A stretch of DNA of 64,000 nucleotides from Acestrorhynchus altus (GCA_034509495.1 CM067506.1:16462528-16526527); one strand, 5' to 3'. Shown: positions 38,216-51,653, counted from the stretch's first letter. Notes: a model not told the origin generated them from the letters alone. Made by a program: numbers and translations.

Positions 38216-39606
38216 ATGTGTGGGTGGGGGTAGATAGATGTGTGTGTTCAAAGTGTGTGGTGAGGTGAGGGTTACTGCCGGTCTGTCGAGTTTCGCCTGC
38301 AGGGTTAATTAGCATTGCAGAGTTGCTGTCTGGAGGCAGCCGCCGGCTCATCAAACCCTGCCTTTGCGTCTTTGTCTGTGTTTCTCTGTCCTCTCTGTCT
38401 CGCTCTGTCTTTCTCTGTATGTGAGTACTGTTTGACTGGAGGCGTCTTTTGTGCATGCAGTGCAGAAAGAACAAAAAAGCACAAATCAGAACAGGAGAGA
38501 CCTCCCCACACACACTCCCCCTGATGTACAGCGAGAGGGAAGAGCAAACCTGTTGGCCAAACATCCGTGTGTGACTGCACACACATTAGTGTTATTATAT
38601 GAAGCAGGCAGGTGGAGATATGAATACATCTCTGGGCCTGATTTTTGGTGTTCCACTCTCTTAATTTTTTACCTCTCTCCTTTGTTCTGTAATATATTCT
38701 AATATCTTAAATAATTGACCTTCTGCCTCCACTTTCCATTTTTGTACTTCCACTGAGCACCTTATTTAGGGCTGAACACCAGGGCTGGACTGGCAACCTA
38801 ATGCAACCCTGGATAATTTTTTCTTATATTGATTGACCCACCAGATTGCCTCCTTCAGCACCATGACACAGCTGACACAGTGCCTCACCAGGGCTGTGAG
38901 GTTGCTAACTGGACCCTAGAGGACTGGTATTGTTCAGTGACTCAGAGTATCTGTCTGTCTGTCCATCCGTCCGTCCAGCAGATTGAGCTGGAAGTTGTCC
39001 AGAATTCATTTGAGAAGCTTTCTGGAGTACTCGAGCACAGGCAATGTGTTGTTGCTAGTGTAACAACATCAGTCAACCTCACAGTAACACCTCACAACCC
39101 AACCTTCAGTTTATGTTCTATCCCATGACCACTTGAATGACAAGGATCTACTGGTATTCCAAATAAAGTACTCATAAAAATGAAATTTTACAATAATATG
39201 TAAAAATGTTTCCCCTGGTTTAGATGGGAATTTTTTTATCTTGGTTGATGACATGGCGGATGAATGGTTGACTCATTAAAGCCCATAAATGTCATTTAGG
39301 TCTACATTAAATTGGAAAATAGAGACAACCTACACTCAATAAAATACAGGCCAACAAATGGAACTCAGCCTGCTGGATTAGTAATAAACATGTCAGAAAG
39401 GGCTGAGAATGAGTAAGGTGGGGATGGTGTCTCTGTCTCTGCCATTACTAATCTGTAATGACAAATGTGAGACGTGCTGCTGTGCCTGCAGCACACTCCA
39501 GTTTTGCTGCTCAGAAAAGTCATCAAATCATCCTGCCTGAGGATTTAAGTACCTTCTGTGCACACTGATGCACGTGTATATAGTCTGTGTTTTTTGCACT
39601 TTATAT

Positions 39607-39607
<1 letters not shown>
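38216..39607. other. Gene-free stretch
   Basis: A GC-richer patch at 38280-38600 has CT-rich runs but no coherent exon. No repeat family was recognised. Confidence 0.35.

Positions 39608-39674
<67 letters not shown>
39608..39674. repeat. Compound (GT)n(GA)n microsatellite
   Basis: About 12 GT units followed by about 21 GA units. Confidence 0.97.
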
Positions 39675-39678
<4 letters not shown>

Positions 39679-39954
39679 TAGTGTTCTTAATCCTTTTGAT
39701 ATGAAGAGCAGATGCTGACAGGCTGAACAAGCAGTACCCTGAATTAAGGCATTAGCAGCTGAACCCAGATTCCCTGCTGAAACCCATTAAGATGTTACCA
39801 AGTTCTATCAAGCAATTATCACCCACTGCCAGAGAGACTGTAATGCATGCGTAGAGGTGCACACACACTCAGATATATAAATTAACAGTCACATCTGTAC
39901 CACGCACAGCTAAGCTGTCTGTCTGTATGTCTCTGTCTATCTATGTCTGTCTAA

Positions 39955-39976
39955 CTGTCCATCCATCCATCCATCC

Positions 39977-40072
<96 letters not shown>
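39955..40072. repeat. (TCCA)n(TCTA)n tetranucleotide microsatellite
   Basis: About five ATCC units pass into about 24 ATCT units. It is followed at about 40112-40151 by a 19-bp unit 'agcattaattatccatcta' repeated twice. Confidence 0.97.
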
Positions 40073-40154
40073 GAGGGAACACTAATCAGGCATAATCTCA
40101 ATACCACTGGCAGCATTAATTATCCATCTAAAGCATTAATTATCCATCTACAGT

Positions 40155-40490
40155 GACATCTAGGGTGATATGTTAAGACAGCAAGTGAACAGTCCATTCT
40201 TAAGAAGGTGTAGTTGAAACACTAAAATGGTCCAATTGTAAGGGTGTGAGCAACTTTAATATGTGTCAGAATGTGGAGGCTAGATTTGTAATCTAGAAGT
40301 TCTTGTGAGGTTTTTCTGATATTCAGTGGTCAGTAAGTTCCAGAAGTGTTCCAAGGAAGGACAACTGGTGAAGCAGTGATATGTGCATGGGCACCTTGGT
40401 TTCATGATCCATGGAGGACCCTACATTACATCCTACATGACTTAAAGGATCTGATGCTGTTTTGGTGCAAGATACCACAGGACACCAGAG

Positions 40491-40495
<5 letters not shown>
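40155..40495 (+). mobile_element. Internally deleted Tc1-like element (deletion derivative, copy 3)
   Basis: The 5' part ('agacagcaagtgaacagtcc', 'gttccaaggaaggacaactg', 'atgtgcatgggcacc') joins near 40404 to the 3' part ('tgatccatggaggaccct', 'tgacttaaaggatctgatgc', 'gataccacaggacaccagag'). It ends at the adjoining (TC)n tract. The junction matches copies at 15.8 and 19.4 kb. Confidence 0.75.
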
Positions 40496-40551
<56 letters not shown>

Positions 40552-40565
40552 TGCTCTCTCTCTCT
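40494..40565. repeat. (TC)n microsatellite
   Basis: About 27 TC units, an 'attg' interruption and a few more units. Confidence 0.97.
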
Positions 40566-40824
40566 TTCGTGCATCTGCTCAGGAGTCATTAGAGCAGACA
40601 CCCGTTTTCTTATTTTGTAGAATAGGAGGCCTGATAGCCGACACCCACACACATGCAAGATTTCCAAAGCCTTCAATTACACCAGAGAGAACACATTGTT
40701 ATATCATTAGACCATTCACAGGATGCTCACCTGATCTCTGGGGATGTATGCAACATACAGAGACAGAGGTCTTGACTGACAGGTGGGTGGTTGCCATGGG
40801 TACGCAGAACCACAGGGTCTGTCT

Positions 40825-40825
<1 letters not shown>

Positions 40826-40860
<35 letters not shown>
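40826..40860. repeat. (GT)n microsatellite
   Basis: About 17 GT units. Confidence 0.97.
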
Positions 40861-40862
<2 letters not shown>

Positions 40863-41153
40863 GTGAGGGACGCACAAGGAAGTGAATGTGTAATAACACA
40901 AAGATCAATAGCCAGAGTCAATAGCGCTCCAGTGGGCTGGATCAGGCTCCCATAGAGATCCTACAGCAACCTGTCAGAAAGCATTACAGCCAGAGCACAT
41001 GGAGCTCGAGCGTACCAGCACAACTGGGAGACGTCTGTACCAAATGATCACCAAATGTAGTTCAGGATGTATCTCTGAATTAAACATGATGTGCAAAGAC
41101 CCGGCAGGATCAAGGTCACGCCCGTATGTATGTACCCATCATGCATAGGCATT

Positions 41154-41156
<3 letters not shown>

Positions 41157-41195
<39 letters not shown>
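41157..41195. repeat. (AC)n microsatellite
   Basis: About 19 AC units. Confidence 0.97.
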
Positions 41196-41197
<2 letters not shown>

Positions 41198-41567
41198 ATG
41201 TTATTGATGTATATGCACACTTTCAACTCTCACACTTCTCATTCTCACTTTCTCTCTCCTCCTTGCTAACATGTGCACAAAGGCACAAGTACACACACAT
41301 ACCGCCACATGCACGCACATACACCCTGTGGGAGATGGGTGTTTGGCTCTCAGTGACTGTGGTGGTTTCAGTCATTGAAAAATGGATGAGTCTAAAATTA
41401 GATCAACTAAAATTAGACAAAGTAAGAAAAACCACAAGCTTCAAAAAAACAACGCTCTTAGTAAGCGAGACAGCAAGTGGCGATAAACGCAGAGGTAGAG
41501 CAGAGGTAGAGATATCCCAGCACACATCTGCAGTGAGATGAAGAAAAGCCTCAAATTTACCTTCTAA

Positions 41568-41700
41568 GACTCCTACATGGAGCACAGAGCACAGAGACAC
41601 TTTAGATTGACACTTCAGTCAGTGTTTGACATCTCTGTAGGAAAGATCTTCAGAGGGATAGCAGGGATGCTGGAATAGGTAAATGCATACAATGCTGTGT
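41568..41700 (+). repeat. Duplicated segment, copy 1 (pair with 44089-44225)
   Basis: Both copies run 'ggagcacagag'/'ggagcagagag', then 'gattgacacttc', 'gtcagtgtttgacatctctg' (one mismatch in copy 2) and 'gctggaata'-type text, in the same order. Confidence 0.65.
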
Positions 41701-43164
41701 ACTGCGTTCAAATATTTATACCTAGTGCAAATGCCTATTATTGGTATACATGGGATTCACACTTGCCTCTGTTAATTAGGCTAATCCCTGCACTGCATAG
41801 ATCTGTTTGTGAACCTGTACACTCACACAATTACATGCCGTATCTTACCTATTTGTTTCATAACAATGGAAGAGTAGGTTCATAATAAAGCAATAGAAGA
41901 CAAGAGTGAGTATATTACTATGACGTAACAGCATGTCAAAGCTGTGTTCTATTGCTTTTATACAACAGTTTGGAAAATAAAGTTAGAAATTAATAAACAT
42001 CATGTTTAATAAGTTTCAATATTAGCATTTCCTTCCACAAAATTATATTTTCTTTTACTAGTAACGTTTTGATACGTCACAATAACAAACTCCACTCACT
42101 CACTGCACAGCCTGCAGCTCCTTCTCCAGCACCTTACACAGACCAGCACATTAAACTGTCTTGTTATAAATGTGAATTCTTGTGATCTCAGCCACTGACC
42201 AAACTCCCAAGTCTCAGAGACACAGAAACAACGGCTTAGTGCCACTAAATGTGCATTTATTCAAACGTAGTAACACACAGACAATCCCTAAACCACAAAC
42301 ATGAAGGGAACACTTCCCTGAGCTACAGCGTGTCTAATTGAGTCTGTGTCTGTATGCCTCCCACCGAGCCAGCGAGGGCTGGGTCTATAGAAACTGTTGT
42401 GTGAGTCCTCCTAAACAGCTGTAGCTGGCCTGCCATCAGTTCTGAGTTTAGTTTTGCACTTCTGCTCAGGTCATTTATGTAACTTAATGAGTTTCTGTCA
42501 TTATTTACTTAACAGCACCGTTCAACACAGTGATTCAGTGTTTGAGAAAAAACTGTGCTGACATAGCAAGATAACGGTTCAAATGCTTATCAAAAAGTGC
42601 ACTATTGTGATTTCTGCTATTAGATGTCACACTATAGCATCAGCATTTCAGATAAAAATGCTTCATATCTTCATACTCACAGAGAGTGTATGGCTTCGTT
42701 CTCTGCTCAAGACACCGTTAATTCACTACATTTTTACATATAAATGATGTTTCTGCTGTGCTATTGTTTAAAATGTCTAATATATTACCTTTAAAGTAGC
42801 AGAAAGGGAGAATTGTTCGGTGGGGAGTGTAATTCAATTTTACACCGTTTGTTAATACAAATCACATTTATAACTATAAACATGCATTGAAATGCCTGAC
42901 CAGCACAAAGGTATAGATACTGTTTCTGAAATGAAAGAATCATGTGGACTGACGTGGAAGAGGGTGGTAGAGGTGGTAATGTTAAAGGATTTTACACAAT
43001 TATGGCTTGGGTTTTTCAGCATTACACACAAGAGATCTTGTGCAGTAGCAGTGTTCTAGACCAAAGTGGCAATGAGAGAGAAATGATTTAAGCTATTATT
43101 TAAGATACAATTGCTCTGTAATGTTGCTTTAATAACTAATTGTTTATTTATTTTCAGTGTCACT
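41701..43164. other. Gene-free stretch
   Basis: AT-rich DNA; nothing recognised. Confidence 0.4.
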
Positions 43165-43500
43165 AAAAATATTTACCCTCCAATGTTCAGTCTAAAATTT
43201 TTAGCATTTTTTGTTTCACCATCCAAGTCATGCCAGACATATTTAATGATCCTGAGGTCTAGGTTCTGGATTGGTGAATCCATTGTTCTGAGAGCAGCAG
43301 CAGCTTCAGCGTTTTGATTTGCAGATGTTCTTTTTGTGTGTTTCCATTTATCAGCTTCGTGATCCACTTCACATCCTTTCAGACCGACAAAGTGGCATCA
43401 ACTTCTCATTATAGAATGATGGGCATAAACACCTATGGATATTTTGAACACATTTGGAAATTCCTGTTTTTTAAACCAATTGTAGGTGGTCTGTCTTACG
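43165..43500. mobile_element. Probable Tc1-like relic
   Basis: Phrases such as 'aatgatcctgaggtctaggt', 'tggtgaatccattgttctga' and 'agcagcagcttc' match the antisense transposase region of a fish Tc1 family. No terminal repeats and no open frame remain. Confidence 0.4.
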
Positions 43501-46414
43501 GTATGCGTCCACTTGACATTTCACCTCACCACATCCTTTTTATTTCAGTGGAGGGAGCGCACGGTGCTTGATGGTTACATCACATCCAGAGAAGACCTGC
43601 CCTCTAGCGAAAAAAGGTTCAGCTTTGTGCAAATGAATACAGCCATTGCACTGCTCTAGCCAATTGGGCAAGAGCAGGCCGGTACATGATAGCGTCACAT
43701 ACCAAGCAAACATTTTTCAAACAATGAAGGACAGGACGATAGCGGCATTATCTCAATTTCCAGAACTAAAATAACAATAACAGTACCATTAAATAAAAAT
43801 GTCTACTTCCATAAAATGAGCTTGTGTGCATACAGTAACATCACATACGGCGAGCAGATTGATCTGGCAGTGCAGAATTTGTTGAAAACAAGTGCAAGTG
43901 GACTCCAATATACCAATATGTTCTCCTCAGAAATGAAGACCTTTTTCAAAAGATAAAGAGCAGCCTCTGAACTTCATGCAGTTCTGTAAATTTGCTTGGT
44001 CTAAAAATAATAGGTGTATATTAAACCATCATTTGTCTGTTAAGGAACTTCCATTGAGATGATGAAAGACAGAAAATTTGCTGTCTGAAGCTCCAGCAGG
44101 GAGCAGAGAGGAGTGTGGGATTGACACTTCTGTCAGTATTTGACATCTCTGTGAGAGAGCTATTGATAGAGGAGTATAGGAGATAGTAGGGGCACTGGAA
44201 TATGTGAAAATGGATTTCTGCGTGTGTATGAGAGAGATAAAACGAGCAAGGACCTTGGTATTCTTGATATAATGGAGCTGATCTCAGCTCTGTATGAGTG
44301 TGCTGTGTATGATGATTTATTGATCACCTTCAGCGTCTAAAACGCCTCTTTTTGATCCAGTCGACTTTGAGCTGAATTACATCACTGCTCATTCGCTCTC
44401 CAGCTGAGGCTACAGTCGTCAGAGCGGCCTTAAGCTTCCAGTGGATTGAATTGAATTATTAACTCATTAAAACTTAATAAACTCCTCCGGTGAGTGGGGC
44501 TGCTCTCTCTAACGAAGCACAGCCCCCCATCTTAGCCCCCCCTCCTACTTCAGACATGCTCTCTTAGTCTTCATTCTGACACAGACACTGGCAAGCAGGT
44601 TTCAGACTCACAGCAGGCCAAGCTGAACTGCGTGAAGCCTCACCAATGCTATGCTCTCTCCATCTCTCTCTCTCTCACACACACTCAGACCTACACAAGG
44701 CCAATCTCACTCTCCCTTAGAAGCCGATACGGTGACAAATTCCGTGGCATCCACTGATATTGATTTGAAAGGAAAACCCACTACTGCGCTTACTAATCGC
44801 TCTGAGTTGTCGAATTGAGCGACCCAGAGAGCTGGCCAAGTTCACGTCGGAGCACATTCTCTACTCTCTGGATTAAAGATGTGGTGCAGCCTCCACAGTC
44901 CGTGCTGGCTGTCTGACATCTCTCCATTGTAGGCCCATTTTATATGGACTGCTGTTATCTACCGCTCATACTAGTTCAATGCACAGAGTGCCCTATGCCA
45001 AAGGAACTGCACACATAGCCCACATTTTACTTATTCATTGCTACATATGTTTTGTAACTACTAAAGCTACTTCTGAGCCCGTAACTTGCAAAGATCTTTA
45101 TATGGCCCACAGTTTAATCCCCCCCATTCTCATAACATCAGCATAACCTACAGACATGATAATATATCATAGCAAACTAAAAGACAACCTATCTACCATT
45201 GTGTGATGAATCGCAAGTGAGTAATCTAGCTCAGAAAACAGCTAAAACACATCCCACAAAACTGGACTAGGGTTCTAACAGTGAATTATTTGTGTCAGGC
45301 CCAAAATCTTGAGTGCATCATGAGCATAAAATCTGTCTAGATTCTCTTAAATTAAAATAAATCAAGTAAACTGTTGCTTACATTGTAATGTACACAAACA
45401 ATTCTTTTCCAGTGTATAAAACATTCTGAGAAATGTAAGGGTCTTTAAAGTAGTTTAATTGTCTAAGCATTCATTCCATCATCTACTCATTGTGCAGCTA
45501 CACTCTGTCACACCTACCCTCTGGTGATGTTACAGCTGTACACACCTGGAAGCCCAAAAGCTAGAAATGCCTGATTGCACTGTGTGATAATAAGAGTCCC
45601 TGTTAATGTAATAGTTGAGTGTATTTAAAACGTGCATAACAAATATGAAGTGTTCTTTTTTTATTTAACTAAGACATTGAGTTGGATGGACTCCAAAGTT
45701 TAGTTAACTCAAGAAATGCTGTTACAAGTTACCTTATATTCTATGCAAAAGTATTTCTACCAAGTACAGAAAAAGTCCTTTTACTCCCTTGCTTGAAAAA
45801 TCCAAATGCTGGTTGACAAACTTAGTGTTCTGGTCAAGCTGTTCAATCAGTGTGATAATACTGGTCAATCAGCATGGTCAAGCCTGGTCAGGCCAGGGTA
45901 CTTGTAGAGAAGGAAGTGTTGGAACAATAGTGACAGAACCCTTTTTGGTGCTATATCGAATCTATTTTAAAAATGTTCTATGAAGAACCATCTACAAGCA
46001 TTTTTCCTTGTATATAAAGAATCAGGTATTCAAAAGGTTCTTTGAGTTATCATTTGTTTGTTTGTTTGTTTGCTTTTACAATATTTACTCAAAAGTCACA
46101 GCTGAATAAAAAGCCTAGACTTTTACCCACCTGAAGAGTTTGACACAGAATAATCAGGTACAGTTTAGCAAGACCCTTTTGTCATCAAAGTTTATTTAGC
46201 TTGCATTAGCTATTCACAGTGCTTAACTAAGGTAAAAATAGTCATTAATTAAACTGACATCTTGTGTCCCTGAAGTTACGAGTGTCACATTAAGTTAATA
46301 TGTCAGGAGTGCTTGTGTCATCAAACACAATGATGTATTTAGCTCAGTGGACAAAAAAGTTGCATGCAGCTTTCCTATTATAATTCTTGCCCTTGTCCTA
46401 AAAACTGCATCAGT
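43501..46414. other. Gene-free stretch with one duplicated segment and a minisatellite patch
   Basis: It contains the second copy of the duplicated segment (44089-44225) and a 'ggtcaatcagcatggtcaag' patch at 45805-45895. The block at 44340-44500 is complex and non-repetitive but shows no exon structure. Confidence 0.4.
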
Positions 46415-46561
46415 CCTGTCAGGTAAGGATTACACCAGTCTCTTGAGAGAGTTCCTGTTCATTTTAGCCCACTATTCCTCTAACTAGGAGCACATTAGTG
46501 GAGGAGCAGGCTAAAATGGAGAGAATCCCAGGAGACTGGTGTAATCCTTATACCTGACAGG
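46415..46561. repeat. Near-perfect 147-bp foldback (hairpin) element
   Basis: The left arm starts CCTGTCAGGTAAGGATTACA and runs to 'cattttagcc'. The right arm starts 'ggctaaaatg' and ends 'ttatacctgacagg'. The arms are about 55 bp and pair with few mismatches around a loop of about 37 bp. No protein is encoded. Confidence 0.85.
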
Positions 46562-46914
46562 GCTCAAGCAGGGGTTTAAGGCAAGGTTGACACTTTACAA
46601 AGTAATAGACAAGAAATGATGAATGCAGCTAGTTTTTCTATGGAGCTCATACACTTCATTCATGGTGCATTGCTAATTAAAGCAAAGCACATCTATATTG
46701 TTATCCAATTATTGACTTTTATGTTTGCTGGCTAACTCTTTCTGTCATTTTTGTTATATCAGCAGTGGTCTGATTTTCCAATTTGTATTTATGTACAGCT
46801 TTGTTTGTCAGAAATGCAGTTTCTGTCTAGCAGAGGATTTGTTATGCTTTTTCCATTTGAATGTATGGGTTGCAAAAGTTTTGATGGGCACTCTTCTGAT
46901 TTCGCGTGAACTAC

Positions 46915-47560
46915 ATGGGGTACCACAGTAACCACTTGATGTGGGGAATACCATAGTAATCTCTATAGCAACCATCCGGAAAACCTTAGCAAGATCACAG
47001 CACCTATGTTTGCCAAATTCAGAGTTGTCAGACTTGTTGTCGCAATGATCAGCATCACTGGCTTACAAACAACAAGATCTTTTACAAGGAGGAATCTGCA
47101 ATGTGTGTGGCTGCTCTCCAAAAACACATTTTGCCAATTATGAGAACTGATGTTCGAGCCCTTTTATTTTTCTTCCAAAATGGATATCCGGCTCTGGACA
47201 GGCTTGTTAATGAGTGTTGAATCAGGTGTGTTAGAAGCTTGTTAAGTACTAAAATGTGCAGGCTTGTTAATGTTGGTATAAATGGATTCGCATGTTTCAG
47301 CAGTTCACACACAGCGCCCAGGCCAACGCAGAGTCAGCGCAGTCACCAAGTCATTTGACAACTTGAAAATCATGTAGTGTAAACCTCACGAACCAACTGG
47401 GTCACCATGGGAAATACCAAAGCAGTCAGAATAGCAACCAACTGCCACACCTGAAAAAACAGGTTCCATTGCAACCACCAAAAGCACCTTAGCAACCTCC
47501 TGGTATACCATAGCAACCACCTAGTAACACCTCAACAATCATCTGAAACACCATAGCATC
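46915..47560. repeat. Dispersed 'catagcaacca' minisatellite, two patches
   Basis: Degenerate units such as 'accatagcaaccacc' recur at 46915-46990 and at 47400-47560, with unrelated sequence between. Confidence 0.6.
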
Positions 47561-47572
47561 AACTATGTAGCG

Positions 47573-47666
47573 TACAGAGAAACAGTGTACAGACTAAAGT
47601 CTGTAATTATAGAACTACAAAGTCCTCCTGTATGGTAAAAGGAGCTGATAAGAGAGTGAGCAGTGA
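47573..47666. mobile_element. End fragment related to the TIR element at 4300-4745
   Basis: It shares 'tgtaattatagaactacaaa' and 'gtcctcctgtatggtaaaag' with the outer right end near 4708-4745 (one or two mismatches each). Confidence 0.5.
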
Positions 47667-47779
47667 AAAGGAAAAAGTCCATGAATGCAAACACATACTT
47701 GACTAAATATGATAATGAATCGAAGGGGTTTATTGAACAATGGATTCTGATGGTTTCCTTTTGAGTTAATGTACTGATG

Positions 47780-47884
47780 CTGCTACTGGAACCTTAATTT
47801 CCCTGAAGGAACCCTCCCAAGGGATCAATAAAGTTCTATTCTATTCTATTCTATTCTATTCTATTCTATTCTATTCTATTCTAT
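47780..47884 (+). repeat. LINE/SINE tail with (TTCTA)n
   Basis: 'tgaaggaaccctcccaaggg' and 'atcaataaagttctatt' form a typical fish retroelement 3' end. It runs into about ten TTCTA units from 47834. Confidence 0.65.
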
Positions 47885-48532
47885 AATAAAAATGTATATT
47901 ATGCCATTTGTCATTGATTAAGGGGAGCAGAGTGAATAGCCTATATATATATATATTCAATACTATTCAAGAGCACAGCAACTGATAAATTATTCTAATA
48001 TTGCAAAATTGATACAATACGCTGTGATGTGCTTCCGCCTAGTTTGTTGGCCTATATTTCAGCTCTTGATCTTCCTCATAGATTTTTGCAGCCTTAAACA
48101 ATGGCGCGGGATTGCACTCACTCACAGATAAGTGCCTCATTCTTTAATCACTGTTATGATCACTGAGGTCTGCCATTCCTCTTTATGGCCATTCAGAAGC
48201 AATAAAGCGAGTGGAATGCTGTTCAAGTCCTCAAAGCGAATGCAGCACTCAGCAAAACAGGTCTATTTTTGCAGCATTAAACATTTGCTGTCACACCTGA
48301 AATTTCTTTTGATGTGCCTGAATTGATTCAAGCCTGGACTACAGTGAAAAGAGATTTCAAAGAAATTACCAATCATACAGTAGGCGTGTTTCTTCCACCT
48401 CAAAATTAGAGAAAGATGTGAGGAGAGATCTGTGGGTGTTACTGGGGTTAACTTATTATAAAGGTAGGGGAGGTGATGAAGAACAGCATTGAATTGAAGG
48501 CAAGCGAATAGCGCCCTTCAGAAATGACAAGG

Positions 48533-48534
<2 letters not shown>

Positions 48535-48621
<87 letters not shown>
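48535..48621. repeat. (GT)n microsatellite
   Basis: About 43 uninterrupted GT units, the longest pure GT tract in the window. Confidence 0.98.
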
Positions 48622-48623
<2 letters not shown>

Positions 48624-49213
48624 GATGCTGTGAGAGGGTAAGGCTGAGAGGTGAGAGATTCCATGCTCCTCACCAGGGAGCTTCAGAGCCTGCTGTGAGG
48701 CTTTTGATATGGGGGGAAAGTCATTCATTTTTAATGGCATTAATGAACGACCCTGTAGTTTCAGCTTCAGTGGATCCAACCGCATGATCTGAAGAGCCGG
48801 CGGAAAAACCACTTAGCCTTTTCCTTTCATTTCAGCTGGATGATGAATTGATCAACATAAGTACACTACACACAGGGTTGCTGTCAACGAGGCAAGCTTT
48901 AAATAGGTCCCTTCGGAAGCAGTATGCAGGTGTGTTTCTGTGTGTGTGTGTTTGTGGTGTGAATCTCAGGGACCTGTAGAATGTCTGTGCATCACTTTTA
49001 TTGGATTGCTCTGATCAGCAAAGCAGGGCTGGTGTCGAGGGAGCGTGGAGTTTCCATGGTAATGGCATGTTTGAAGAGGTTGGCCTGAAAGAAGGTTTTG
49101 TGTGGGTGTGAATGTATGTGTTTGGGTCTATGTGTTACAATCAATACAGCACAGAGTTCGTCATTGTCAAGGGTAGGAGATATCTTGGTTAGGACGTACA
49201 GGGTGATGGATGA

Positions 49214-49214
<1 letters not shown>

Positions 49215-49252
<38 letters not shown>
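49215..49252. repeat. (GT)n microsatellite
   Basis: About 18 GT units. Confidence 0.97.
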
Positions 49253-50284
49253 TGAGTGAGTTCATATTTGTTCTTTCTTATTTCATGTGTATATTCAAAT
49301 AATGTGTTATGTGTTAAATGCTTTTTGTGCAATTAATTGATCTTTTGTGCTAAATGGGTTAAAAAAGAGGAAAACGAATATATTATAATTATAATTATAT
49401 TATAATTCATTATAATTAGCTTTAGTGATATATTAGAACATTATGTGCTAGATTGTGGTCCATTTATACTGCAGACTACTCATTAGCTTGCTTTCAAGTC
49501 TAAATTAGGGTGGTAGGGCTTTGGCCAGAAGCATACCACCATTCAAGAAGACAAAATTAGCTTTCCCTCATTTTATATCTTTGTTATTTAGAATTCTCTG
49601 CATAGTGTAACTGCTCCCAGCTTGGCAGCATCATGTATGATAAGAGCAGTAGGTGGACAAAATTGATTAGGGAAAAGGAAAATTGGAGGAAAAACAAAAA
49701 TGTTTCAAAATTTATATTCAGAATAAAAATCTTTTACATTAATGCATTAATTAAAGATTTAATATGCATTAAAAGTCAAAATTTGGTTTTGCCCTTCTCT
49801 TGTATTAATAATTTTGGAGATAGAGTACAGAGATGATGTGCAATTATGGTGATTTAAAACCTCAGCACGCGGGGACTACCGGTCAGAGGGTCTCTAAGAT
49901 GGCTAGGATATTATTTCAATCACTACAATCAATATCTATAAATAGTATGTCGTGTGATAAGCATGCAATAGTAGTGTTTGCTGTTATATTTCTTGCAAAA
50001 GGAGAAACGCTACACAAATAGAAACTGATATGCTGTTGCATTTTGCATTCGTGTACCAGTTTAATGTACAAGTGTGTTTCTGACCTTACCGTTGAATGTG
50101 ACGATTTGCGACAGAATAATTCACATGATTCTGATACATCGTGTGATTTATGTGTGGAACAGATCAAGAATGGCTACATTAAACTAATTAAACACTTCTA
50201 CAAATGTAGGCCTAGTGAACACAGAAGGCTGCACTTCACAAACATTGTTATATTATTCTGCTGTATATTTCCAGTTATGTAGTG

Positions 50285-50640
50285 GCTTGTAAGCAGTGCT
50301 ACCTCTGAGGTAGAATAAACACAATAGGTTGAGAGTAAGCAATTATTATAAACAGTAGGCAGAGCTTTAGAAACAAGCGTTATATGTGAATGCATTTCAT
50401 GAAAGGTGTGCAATTCAGTTTGAGATTTTGTTGTTTAATTTTTTTTTATATTCTCAAAACACTTCCTAGGAAATTTGTTTCTAAATAAAATTCTTGAATT
50501 GAATTGCATACCTTTAACATAATGAATCCACATATAAAGCTTTTCTCAAGCTCCGTCTACTGATTATTTTAATTGGTTATTCTCTGAAGCAGCTGTGGTT
50601 TTTCTGCCTCAGAGGTAGAGTTGCCTTCAGAACTGCTTTG
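50285..50640. mobile_element. Palindromic foldback transposon
   Basis: The left arm ('gcagtgctacctctgagg', 'aacagtaggcagagcttta') and the reverse complement of the right arm ('ggcaactctacctctgagg', 'atcagtagacggagcttga') match over about 85 bp. The loop is about 190 bp. It lies about 1 kb upstream of the SAMD3-like gene's first coding exon. A half copy is at 31400-31580. Confidence 0.75.
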
Positions 50641-51653
50641 AGTAGTGATTTTGCACATGAGCCATATCATCAGCAGCAGAGGGCATAGCAACCGTTAACA
50701 CTAACAAGAGAGTGATTTGGGCAATGCAGATCGCTTTTAATCTGCTTAGACAGGGTTGTAAAAAAGGGAGACTGAGAAAGGTAATCTGCCAGGGATTTCT
50801 GGTCATTTGAAGCATGGATTAAAAAGAGCCCTGAGGATTTGTTTTTATTTTGATATGCATATTTAAATATTTCTGTTTCATACAGTCACACGTGGTACCT
50901 GCCTACACTCGGTTTGGACTGCCCACCAGCAACCTATTGAAGGATCATAACTAATAGCCTGCTTACAGGCCTACACGTAAGGTATTATATTATAGACTAT
51001 TCACTTTGCAAGCATTTTTGCTCTGTACTGGTTGCTTGATCAGATCTGTTTTTATTTCTTGGTGGGTTAGATGTGTGTTTGTGTGTGTTTACCATTCAGT
51101 GTGAACAATTTTGCTCTAAGAAACCCTTCATTTTCCAAATCGATAATCCTGCCAGAGGTGGGAATGTATTTTTTACACTTAAAAATGATTTTCAAGTCTG
51201 TATTTTCTATACTTGATCCTTTATTTATTTTTCTTTTCCTCACAGTTTTTGGCTTTTGCTCACTATTTCAAAACAGACAGAAAATACATTGTAAGCACCT
51301 GTCACTGGCCTGCATTTCCTTAGCAAATGATTTGAGTAAATTGGGAATTCCTTGAAATTTCCTCTAATGGTTTGGCAAAGGGAGAGTGAGGAATTGAACA
51401 AGACCCGGAAGCAGCCAATGTTTTGAGTGGCCGATGATGACACTAAATTTCTCCATTTGAGAATATATGTTTTCACATTATGGACGATGATGATGATGAT
51501 AATAATAATAATGATTTATATGATCTGCATTAATAAATTCCAAAAGAAAGTTGTCATATATACTAATAGTAAGTGCACCACAGAGGCTAGCAGTAGCTTA
51601 CATTCACCTAATAGCAAATGGTGGTGTCTATTTGCTTTCTTACAGCTTTTCAA

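Noticed and set aside
37977..38582. 201-codon minus-strand frame
   Set aside because: It runs through a deleted Tc1 element and CT-rich DNA, with low-complexity Thr/His/Ser content and no domain.
39955..40072. CRISPR-like or satellite array
   Set aside because: It is a simple tetranucleotide microsatellite with no spacers, in an animal genome.
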